Below the pieces are notes generated by a model that was not told the DNA's origin, did not search any database, and worked only from the letters and a program-made list of their open reading frames with translations. Both the position numbers and the translations under genes were made by a program. From Axinella damicornis (Eukaryota > Porifera > Demospongiae > Axinellida > Axinellidae), in assembly GCA_963931865.1 (NCBI GenBank), contig OZ007506.1:3654926-3718925 (forward strand): a stretch of DNA of 64,000 nt. The letters are read 5' to 3'. Every line of letters begins with the position of its first letter. The stretch's first letter is position 1. Shown piece after piece: positions 34,801 to 46,800 of the stretch.

Positions 34801-37800
34801 CTGCATGCATGTACGTACATGTATGCAAACCCCCACCAAAAACACACGCACAAGCATAAAGACTAACCTTGGCCTTCATAACCTCTTGGCAGCTCAAGTC
34901 AGTGTTCACCGACCTCTTCAGAGCCTCCCTCAGAGAATCCCCGCCCAACATGGAGGCAAGGTCTTGCAGGTGGGCCTGAGACTTCAACGGATCTGGGAGG
35001 CTCCCTGGATGGGACGTGAACGAACAGAGGGGGTGGGGAAGAAGAGGAGAGAGGTTGGAGGAAGAAGAGAAAGAGGACAGAGAGAAAGAAAGATGGGGAG
35101 AAGAGATGGAACACAGGGAGAGAAGGGAAGGGAGGGAGTGAGGGAGGGAGAAAGGGAGGTAGGTAGGAGAGAGGAAGGGAAGGAGGGAGGGGGAGGGAGG
35201 GAGGGGGAGGAAGGGAGGGAGGGGAGGGAAGGATGGAGGGATGAAGGGAGAGAGGGAGGGGAGGGAGGGAAGGAGGGAGGGAGGGAGGGAGGGAGGGAGG
35301 GAGGGAGGGAGGGAGGGAGGGAGGGAGGGAGGGAGAGAGGGAGGGAGGGGAGGGAGGAGGGAGGGAGGGAGGGAGGGAGGGGAGGGAGGTGAGGAGGGAG
35401 GAAGGAGAGAGGGAGGGAGGGAGGGAGGGAGAGAGGGAGGGAGGGAGGGAGGGGAGGAAGGGAGGGAGGGAGGGGGGAGGGGGAGGGAGGGGGGAGGGGG
35501 AGGGAGGGGGGAGGGGGAGGGAGGGAAGGAGAGAGGGAGGGAGGGAGGGAGGAGGGAGGGAGGGAGGGAGGGAGGGAGAGAGGGAGGGAGGGAGGGGAGG
35601 GAGGGAGGGAGGGAGGGAGAGAGGGAGGGAGGGAGGGAGGGAGGGGAGGGAGGGAGGGAGGGAGGGGGGAGGGGGAGGGAGGGGGGAGGGGGAGGGAGGG
35701 AGGGAGGGGGGAGGGGGAGGGAGGGAAGGAGAGAGGGAGGGAGGGAGGGAGGAGGGAGGGAGGGAGGGAGGGAGGGAGGGAGGGAGGGAGGGGGGAGGGG
35801 GAGGGAGGGAAGGAGAGAGGGAGGAAGGGAGGGAGGGAGGGAGGGAGGGAGGGAGGGAGGGAGGAGGGAGAGAGGGAGGGAGGGAGGGAGGGAGAGAGGG
35901 AGGGAGGGAGGGAGGGAGGGAGGGAGGGAGGGAGGGGGGAGGGGGAGGGAGGGAAGGAGAGAGGGAGGGAGGGAGGGAGGGAGGGAGGGAGGGAGGGAGG
36001 GAGGGAGGGAGGGAGGGAGGAAGGGAGGGGGGAGGGGGAGGGAGGGAAGGAGAGAGGGAGGGAGGGAGGGAGGGAAGGGTAGGGAGGGAGGGAGGGAAGG
36101 ATGGAGGGAGTGGAGGGGAGGGAGGGAGTGGAGGGGAGGCAGGGAGGGAGGGAGGGGAGGGGGAGGGGGAGGGAGGGAAGGAAAGAGGGAGGGAGGGAGG
36201 GGAGGGATGGAGAGAGGGATGAAGGGAGGGAGGGAGGGATGGAGGAAGGGAGGGAGGCGAAGGGAGGAGAGGGAGGGAGGGAGGGAAGGGAAGTAAGAGT
36301 GAAGAGTGCACTGAAATGAGCGTCTACTGGATCTCTACACAAATTTGAAGTTTCTTGAGTCGACTACATGTAGCTTTCATAAGCATTCCAAGAGCACGCA
36401 TAAATGCATCACATCAGCTCACTTGCTAACAGGATGATCTTGGTCAGCATCTGCATCTCTTTCTTTTCACTCTGTGTGCAGACATACACATGTACATATC
36501 TACATGTAGCATCATACAGTTGTATGTACCCAGCCTACATGTGTAGTTCCCAGGCTCCTCCCAAGCTTTCTTCGCATACTGTGTAAATCTCCCCGTTTTA
36601 CATGTATACACAGTATGTGACAAAAAGCTAAGGAGCAGCCTGGGAACGAGGCTAGTATGTACCTACATGTACATTTCCCCCTATGTATATAATTATACGA
36701 CCAGTCATGCAACAACGCGGATATTTTTGTATAGCGGGATATTTTTGTTGGGTACAAGCATTGTTTACATCACATGTGGCTTGGCTACAATTTGGACATA
36801 TTGCATGTGACACGTTACGCTTCTCAACAAGCTTCCACTAAAACATGATGCGTTACTGGGAAGAACAGTTCTACTCTGGAGAACCATGCAGGCACTGTAT
36901 CTGTACTAACTCTAACCTCTAGTACCAAGGGCGCATTGAGCCGCCGAAGGATGCAAGCCAACATTCGTCGCTCTCGACAACAGCTCGACGTTTGCTGTTG
37001 CGTAAGCTAATAAGTTGGAGGGAGGGAATGATAGCATCGAAAGGAGCTCACGCTAGGTCCTCGTCAAAGACGAACGCCGCAGACGGAATGCCAGCCATCT
37101 CGTAAGTACAAAAGTGACCACATAAGGGATAGGGACGTGTCTACAGTTCACGTGCTTTTACAGTCAAAACTTGAATTCTATATTCAGTAACACTCAGCAT
37201 TTTGCTGTCTATGAACGTTGCATGCCCTATCGCCGCCTTCGGCAGCTCGATGCGCCCTTGCTAGTACTCCCTAGCAATCTCTAGTAATTTCTAGTAATCC
37301 CCAGTAATCTCCAGTAAACTCTCACTCTACATCAATCTATACCTTTGTTCCTTTCTCTTCATAGGTATGGATCAGTCCCAGCAAGTGTTTGAGCACCCTG
37401 CATATATACACATGTGCACAGTCAGTTAAAGTAAAGGTGCTTCATATACAAGTGTAAACAAGTGAGTCTTTTGATGTGTCACGGCATGATTTGGTATCAG
37501 CTCAGAATCATGCAGAGGGCATGCAATATCCTTGGAGGTTCTGTGTGAGCACAAAGGGTGGGTCAGGGGGAGGTGGGAATGTTAACCCAAAGGGTGAAAG
37601 CAGCATGGTCGTATCTGGGCTTGACGTTTAGTCAGAGCCAGGTGGGCCCTTAGTTACCTTGTTCAAGGCTATAATTACAGACACTCTATCAAGGAGTGAG
37701 GAGCCGGTTGTTACACTTGCGTGTGCGCATTGCGAATGAGACGTACGTACGCAGTACATATATACCTACGCATTCAGCACGGTGTCTCAGCACTTTGGTG

Positions 37801-40800
37801 CCGAGACAAAAATGTATGGATAGCAGAACAGGAAAAACTTGTCATAAGGTTGACACGGCTGACTTACTGGTGCCTCATCCAAAGCATCCCATCGAATGCC
37901 CTGCAAAATAGATACAAATAAGTAATTTATGGGGAAGCATGAGCAAGCTCCATGCAGATACAATATGATTATCATATGTCGCGCCATAAATCATTCACAG
38001 CTACTAAAACTCAACAACCTGAAGGCATGAACCACGAACAATCTACCTCATCGATCACTCATGAACCTACTGTAGCTAGTCTCGTGGCCAGCCCGCCGGC
38101 CCTACCTGTGATATGCATATGCATAACAATAAATACATGCAAACTGAGTTCACTTTCCCAGCTAAGTGTACGTGGGGATCGCTCAGGATAATTTCAAACA
38201 CTAGTACGATGGAGCCTCTAGCAACATTTTACCTTGTCTTTGTAGGTTTCGAGAGCTACCCAACAATCATCATACAGTGATTTATAGGTCCACATATTAA
38301 AAGGTAGCCAAAAATATACCAAGCAATATTGCAAATCAAATCTACAACTAGATACCAATACCTCATCATTACATTATTAGACCATCACACACTTGGTCGC
38401 ATTCTCGTCCAGTGATGTGTACACGTGTATCAGCCTCTCCACCTTCTCCTCCTCCTTCATCATTATTGGGACAACACAGCTGAGCAGACAGCGCTCCACA
38501 CACAACCTACAACATTGACAGAGCAAAGCTGAGCAACACTGACAGAGTACGGCTGAGTAATATTGATAGAGCACAGATGAGTAACATTGATAGAGGACAG
38601 CTGAGTAGACAGCGCTCCACACACAACCTACAACATTGACAGAGCACAGCTGAGTAACATTGACAGAGTATGGCTGATTGACACTGACAGAGCACAGCGA
38701 GTAACATTGACAGAGCACAGCTGACAGAGCACAGCTGAGTAACACGGACAGAGCAGAGATGAGTAACATTGACAGAGCACAGCTGAGTAACATTGACAGA
38801 GCACAGCTGAGTGACACCGACAGAGCACAGCTGAGTGACACCGACAGAGCACAGCTGAGTAACATTGACAGAGCACAGCTGAGTGACACCGACAGAGCAC
38901 AGCTGAGTGACACCGACAGAGCACAGCTGAGTAACATTGACAGAGCACAGCTGAGTGACACCGACAGAGCACAGCTGAGTGACACCGACAGAGTAACACT
39001 GACAGAGCACAGCGGAGTAACATTGACTGAGCACAACTGAGTAACAATAGAGCACAGCGGAGTAACATTGACAGAGCACAGCTGAGTAACATTGACAGAG
39101 CACAGCTGAGTGACACCGACAGAGCACAGCTGAGTGACACCGACAGAGTAACACTGACAGAGCACAGCGGAGTAACATTGACAGAGCACAGCTGAGTAAC
39201 ATTGACAGAGTACAGCTGAGTAACATTGACAGAGCACAGCTGAGTAACATTGACAGAGTACAGCTGAGTAACACTGATAGAACACAGCTGAGTAACATTG
39301 ACAGAGTACAGCTGAGTAACATTGACAGAGCACAGCTGAGTGACACTGACAGAGCACACAACTGAGTAACACTGATAGAACACAGCTGAGTAACACTGAT
39401 AGAACACAGCTGAGTAACACTGATAGAACACAGCTGAGTAACATTGATAGAGCACAGCTGAGTAATATTGACAGAGCACAGCTGAGTATGTAACATTGAC
39501 AGAATACGGCTGACAGCTGAGTAATATTGACAGAGCACAGCTGACAGAGCACAGCTGAGTAACACGGACAGAGCAGAGATGAGTGAGCACAGCTGAGTAA
39601 CATTGACAGAGCACAGCTGAGTAACATTGATAGAGCACAGCTGAGCAGACATTGGTCGACATTTCAAGGCTTTAGCGGATGGAACAAATTCTCACTTGTC
39701 TTCGTTTGTCTCCTGGTAGTAGGAATATAGGACCTTGTTGGGTATCCAACTGACGAGCTTCACATCAGCCGTTCTGAGGGTAACACCCGAGGAGAAAGAG
39801 CTGGGAGGGAGGGAGGAATGTAGGGATGAAGGAGGAACGAAGGAGGGAGGGAGGGAGGGAGGGAGGGGGAGGGACAAATAGAGGGAGGGAAGGAGGGATG
39901 GAGGGAGGCAGGGAGGGAGGGAGCGAACAAGGGAGATAGGGAGGGAGGGACGAATGGAGGGAGGGAAGGAGGGAGGGTGGGGCGCAGAGAGGGAGGGGAG
40001 GGAGGGAGGTGGAGGGAGGTGGAGGGAAGCAGAGAGTGGAGGCAGGAGCGAGGGATGGAGGAAGGGATGGAGGGAGGGAGGGAGGGAGTGAGGCAGAGAG
40101 GGAGGGTGGGAGGTGAAAAATATTGCAGTCACTAATTACCAAGCATAATACAACATGACTTCATTGTATGTATGTACACATCAGTACTGTCCGTGCACTG
40201 CCCATCCTCAAATACACACATGTACATGTACACGATACCTGGACATGGCTTGCCGATACAGCCTGGAAATGTTGGTCAGGGCCTCCTTCCGGATGCTCCA
40301 CTGAGGAGAGAAGGAATGAACACCTCTATTATGCCCACACACCAATCAACAGACCATACACACAAACTGTACGCTTGCATACACTCACTTCTACCCAAAC
40401 ATCGACATGTACAACCCTGACACACACAATACATGTATGCATTACAATGTACGCACCGCCACAGAGGACAGATCCCAAGCGGTGCCTTTAACACGCGTCG
40501 GGCCACTATAATGGCCCTACAGCAATATTGAACGCACTTCCAAAGATACTTATCACCCCGTGGTGTAGTCTGCAGTGCGTGCACATTGTATTACGACCAT
40601 CGGGGGTTTGAATCCCGAAAGAGGAACTGTTTTTTTCTTTTCTTTTGGTTTTTCTAACCTAACTCATTAATTATTCATAAGTGACGTCAGGTGGACACAA
40701 GGTGGACGTAGGGGGGGCCGGGCCCGTAGTCGTTTCAGCAGGACCTGAAGCAGTTCATCATCCAGTTGGCTTGGTTCGAACGCTCTACGGCTAGTAGAGA

Positions 40801-43800
40801 CTCTAAAATGATCTACACAACTTTGTCGGCCAGTTTTTAATCACGGTTGGGCCATCCCCTCCACCCCACGTCCACCCGACATCAATCACGTGATGGATAA
40901 TGGATAATACCAGGCCTTCCCCGTTCCGCCGCAACACCGGGGTAGGCCTGGGAACGAGGCTAGGCTTTGCTAGGGTGTATGAGATTTGTACCCTTCGCAC
41001 AGTTTCATGTATTCCCTCCAGCTTCGCCCTCGTGAATACCTAAAGCTGCACTCAGGGTACAAATCCCATACACCCTAGCAAGCCGTGGTACACTGTACTT
41101 CACACTGTGGTGCACCACTCAACCCAGTAACTCACGGATCTGTCTCTTCTTCTCTCCTGCAGATCTTCCAGCAGCTGTTGGAAGGGACATTCACTTTTTC
41201 ACAAAACATGTCCACACTTCCAGCACTAAGGTACCTACCTCCTACAAATGTGCTTTGTCAGTGTTCCCCAATCAATTACTCCCGCTCAGTTACCCTAAAG
41301 AGGTCTACTGCAATGCTCTAATGTACTACCTAGGCACAGACTATATACCACTGCCCGGTGTGGATAGGTCATGTGACTAATCTGGCACTCTAACCCAAGA
41401 TCTTAATGCCAGATCTCACCGATTCAGGCACACACCGCATGTTGTCCGAGGCAGCCTCACTGATTGCCTTCACCACCTCCATACGTACTTTCTCCTCCTT
41501 GTCATGGAAACGCTCGTGAAGTTTGGCTGTGTGTGCGTGTATGTGTATGTGTGTGTGTGTGCGTATGTGTGTATGTGTGTTTGCGTGTGTGTGTACACAA
41601 GGGTATGTGTGTGTGTGTGTGTGTGTGTGCGTGAGTGTGCATGTGTGTGTGCGCATGTGTGTGTGTATGTGTGTGTGTATGTCGTGTGTGTGTGTGTGCG
41701 TGTGAGTGTGTGGGTGTGGGGGTGTGTGTGTATGTCGTGCGTGTGTGCATGTGTATATCGTGCATGTGTATGTCGTGCATGTGTGTGCATGAGCATGTGT
41801 GTGAAATGTTTGGAGCATATTGAACTTTGTACAACAGCAAAAGAGAAGCAATCGTCCAAGTTGTTTGGATCTCATGCACAGAAAACATCCTACAGTCCTG
41901 GTACCACACCACAGCAAACTAAAATTCATCACTAGCTTGCGGACTGCTCACATGTGCCTTGCTGGGCTGCTGGCAGTACCTCGGCATCTGTTCAACAGTT
42001 TACAGTACCCACCCCCTCCCCCTCACATACATACACAAACACATACCAGCAGTATCGTTCACAAGGTCAGGATGGTAGACAAGGAAGTACTTGGAATACT
42101 TCACACACTCAACTCGAACACTGGGACTGATATCGGCAAATCTGAGAAGAGATACAAGTACATGTGGGAGTATTCGCACCAAGCAATCCACTCCAAGGTA
42201 ACTGCACATTGGGTATAGGCACCAGACACACTGTACATGTAGCTTCCTACTCAAGCTGCATCTGCACAAAGACACTCGTAACGGCATAGCGGCTACGTAC
42301 AATGCTATACATACCTCCCTATGAAGCAATTCCAGAGTGGTCTGTTCTCACGAGCCAGTTTGGAGTCCTTGGGAGAAAACATTCTGGCTAGCAGCCGGGT
42401 GACTTCCAGGCGCTCCTCTGCGTCAGGGCTCTGGAGGGGGGGTGGGAGGCAAAGTGAGAGAGGGAGAAGGGAGAAGACAGAGTGGAGGGAGGGAAAAAAT
42501 GAGGGAGAGGGGAAGAGAGAAAGAGAGAGGAACAGAAGAGAGAGTGGGAGAGGGGCCAGTGCCTGCAATTAACATAGCTCTCACTCACATGATTCAGATT
42601 GTACATGTGCAGGCATGACCTTCAACGTATACGCATGACATCAGAGAGCACGCCCCCTACCTTCAGTTTGAACTCCAGCTGAGGTAGGACAGCAAGCAGG
42701 ACGGAGGAGTCGATCATGTGCAGCTCCAGGATTAGCTCATAGAGATGATCTGTCAGCTCACTCTCAGAGCTCTTACCCACCACAAGAGCATTATTGAAGA
42801 ACTGAAGCACAGACAGTAGACAAGCCACATCGGTACATGTACACAATCGTCTTTACCAGCCACAGTTGTATTAGAGCGAGAACCCTGGCCTGCTCCCCTT
42901 CCTGACTAATACTACAACCAACAATGGGTGGTCCTGGTCCACAAATTAGCTACACCAACATGCCCTAGGGAACACAATAGGAGATTTCAAAATTTCTAGG
43001 CTCTAAATTCTTTTTTAAAGAGTTACAATGTGTGGCGGTTCATGCAGAAATCAAATATTACTTCCATGTACATGTAAGTGGATATAGACCACCAAGTTCA
43101 AACTTACATGTACGCACTACAAAGCAAACTAATTTGAGACTGAAGTTAGCTTGCTATGCAAAGCTGCACCACTTTCAAGTACGAAAATAGGCAAAGATAG
43201 GATAGAAATAGGATTACTATACATACGTACAAGAGTGTCACATGTACACACGTACATGCAAGATCGATTCACACATGCCCAGTAGTTACACGTGAGATGT
43301 GAACGTTCTTACCAACTGGATGAAGGGCTCCAGATAGTAGCTGTTCCTTCTAATGAACTCCACGGTGAACGTGTAGGCAGATTTGTTCTCAGTCTGTACA
43401 GACACAAAATGCAATCATACATGTATGAGCATTCCTACTGCTCTTCGTTCACTAGCTCACTCACACACAACCAGCACTGAACCTTTCCCCCTCCCTCGCT
43501 TCTCCTTCCTCCTCCTCCTTCGACCCACCCACCCACCCACACTCCCTCCCTCTCCCTCTCTCCCTCCCCCCCTCCCTCCCTCCCTCCCTCCCTTCCTTCC
43601 TTCCTTCCTTCCTTCCTCCCTCCCTCCATCTCCCCCCTCTCTCCCTCCCTCCCTCCTTCCTTTCCCTCCCTTCATTCCTTCATTCCTTCTCCCTCCACAC
43701 CTTCATGTACCTTGTTTGGCTCTACAATATTGATCAGAATGGCGTCCATCACTTCCTGAGACAGGCTCTCCGCCTCCTGCACGACGGAGGCGAGGATGTC

Positions 43801-46800
43801 AGCCATGTACATCTTGACCTTGGATGACTGCTCTTCACTGATAAAAAAAAATTGCAATGTACAATGTACGTATTGGTTCGAATGGCAGTACACTATTAGT
43901 CAGACATGTAAATGTACATAAAAGTATATGGATACCAAACCAGCTTTAACACGCGTAACTACGACACCATCATAGCTGTGTGCTCACTTGATTATGCCGA
44001 AGAGCATCTTGAAGAGATCACCCACAATGTCCGTGGCTTCCAGAGTCAGGCACAGGTTGAACACCTTAATGCTCGCCAGGCACTGGGGAGAGGGCACACA
44101 GTCAGCATCATGGATGTACATGTACACAGTATGTTCAGTTGTCATCGGACGACTAGTCTCAAAGTCCGCATATTTATATACTTTGAATTATACATGTAAG
44201 TACAGGTAGAGTAGTGACGCAAGCCATGGTCCATCATACTTACATGTACTGACCTCAATCTCACATTAATGGGCAACAAGCGCTAATGCTCCTCACCAGA
44301 GGCGCCACTGCACAAGGCTGTTGGCACATCAGAGTAAGCGACGCCATAGAAACACGCTATCTCATGCAGACAAAGCGAGGGAGGTGTGAGCTCTTGAGAC
44401 TCTTGAAGATACAAATGAAATGCTGTGTGCTGCACAGACGAGAATTCCATGAGGGAGATGAGAGTTTGCCAGACTCCTGTACAGGGAGCTATATACCCGG
44501 TTCCAGAATCATGCGGACACGATGAGGGAGCAGCAGCAGAAGCAAGCAACGCTACTTGAATAATGAAGAGACGTGGGGGGAGGGCCAGGGGGATGCCATC
44601 CCTACCTCTACCTTGCTTCTTTTGCCATCCTTACACATCAATACAATATCATGTACTTTATGCATACACAACAGATGCAGTACCTCCAGCAGTTGGAAGC
44701 TGGACCTGAAGGCAGGTGCTGAGGGTGCCTCCAGTCCTTGCAGCTGACTTACAAACATGGAGAAGGCCGTCTGCAGTGGAAATGAGCAGGGTGAAACTTC
44801 ACCGTCACCGTCGTGGGGTAAAACATGCTGATCAGTGGGATATAAGACCTGCTATATACATCCCGGGGGGGGGGAGGTGCTTGAGTGGAGCCGAGGAAGT
44901 GCCAAGGGCGAAGCCCAAGGCACTTCTGAGGCGTAACAAAAGCACTGACCTTTCCTGTTGTTACCAACACGTCAATGCATCCATTCACTACAGTAGATAC
45001 ATGTACGAGACATGTCTGTACAGAACACCTCGATAACCTCTATATGGCTTTCGGAATAGCCAGTCAAAGCACAAGCAAGCTCCTAGTGTAGCCGACAATC
45101 CCACAGATATGCCATTGGGTTAATCAATCCTGACCAACAGCTATACAAAGTTTACAAAATCAGTACACTGGTGTACAGGACAATCAATCCTGACCATATG
45201 AGCTGCATAAGAGCTATAAAAAATCAGTACACTGGTGGACTGGACAATCACGGCAAGTTGCTTTGAAAATCAGATTGGACTAGAAAAATGCATGTACATT
45301 TGTAGCCTATTTCATTACGGTAGGCCACTTCGAATTCCATTACTTCAAATATGGACTAACTCACTGCATGATAAGTATATGTAATAGCATGATTTGGAGT
45401 GCAATTTGGGAATTAATTGCACGAGTAAGGTTTGTAATTTCACGAGGCGAAGCCGAGTGAAATTACTGACCTTACGAGTGCAATTAATTCCCAAAATTGC
45501 ACTCCAAATCATGCTATCACATATTAATCATATAGAAACTGAGTTATCAATCAGTTGCACAACAAAGAATCTTTGATACAGCAATAACTGTACACTGAAA
45601 GTATATGCAACGACACGGATGCAGCTATCAGTCCCTATTATGTAGGCAGGAGGTCCTTGACGCTGTGTAGTAGCGTACTGCATGCTTGAATTGATTGTCA
45701 CCAGCACTAGCCTCACACAGTGGTAGCTACTGTGATGCCACGCTGTTTTTGCCACCGTCTCAAACCGCCGTACGGGCCCAGTTGTTGGTTGTCGGTATCC
45801 TTCAGGCCGCGTGGCAACTCTTGGGCGCTGCTGGGACCTGGTAAACATTGCTCGTATACTATAGGCGGAGCAGTGGGTGTGGCAGCATCGCATTGCTGTT
45901 TATTGTCAACGGTTCGGCGACCGTCGAGAACGAGTTTCGGTGTCAGTCGCGTCGAGTACGAGTTCTCCCGCCCCAGCGACATCTTCGGTATTTTCGCACA
46001 CGCTCTCATGAAGAAACGCAGCAATAGTGGGACAGGAAAATTCATTTGACCAGTAGCTCTCCTCTGCCATGACGCTTAGCTACTCGACAATCGTTTGTTT
46101 ACTTTTCTGTTCGAACCTAGAAACCACGTAGAAACCGCTGCGGCATTAACCAATCAGCTCGTGATTACACTTTTTTGCACTCGTACCAGTGCAATAAAGT
46201 GTAATCAGCAGCTGATTGGCTGAAAGCAGTGCAGATTACAGAAATAATTGCACTCTCGCGGTATAGGCGTTTTATACAGAAACTTGATATCACTATATGA
46301 TTACAATAATTACTACACTCCTCCCTCCTTAGCAGAAACAAAGTTCCTTTTCTCATGCGGCTCTGTGTACTCTCACTGTCAAAAAAGGCTGTATCTTCCT
46401 GGCAGCATATACAGAGATGTAGACTGTAGTTTTAGAGTGACTGCAATTTTGTGGTACAGCTATATACCTAATTTCATTTTGCATGAGGGATGCTAAATGC
46501 TACGTAAGACACTAACATTCCAGGGAGAGGATCTATATAGATAAGCCCCAAAGATTCCCTCACTTTCAGCTGCTCATCATCGTAGGGAGGATCGGGAAAG
46601 AACACCCTAAAGATGTCTGCCACACAGCAGGCGGCCAGGGTGCGGACCTCCCTGGTCCGGTGGTGCTGCAGGAAGGACTGGACGAGGGTGGAGGCTAGTT
46701 TCACCAAGTGGGGGGAGAGGGCATTGTCCACACTGTCACAGTCGGCAAGGTACTTGGAGCAGGCCTGGGCATGTGGGAGTGCGTACATATGTTGTGCGTA

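Noticed and set aside
34899..36342. Minus-strand open frames of over 450 codons rich in proline, serine and leucine, and plus-strand glycine/arginine/glutamate frames
   Set aside because: They follow purely from the GGGA repeat, exist in several frames at once, and lie inside a PDS5 intron.
38233..38255. Candidate 23-nt PDS5 micro-exon (LETYKDK)
   Set aside because: It could be bridged by a different donor, but joining exon 14 directly to 37868-37900 gives a better family match ([12 protein letters not shown]) and correct phases.
38377..39667. Minus-strand open frames of 344-416 codons (repeating LLSCALS, SVTQLCS)
   Set aside because: The 24-bp minisatellite unit is a multiple of three and stop-free in all minus frames. 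From PDS5 exon 13 the intron meets a stop at once, so the array is not a read-through extension.
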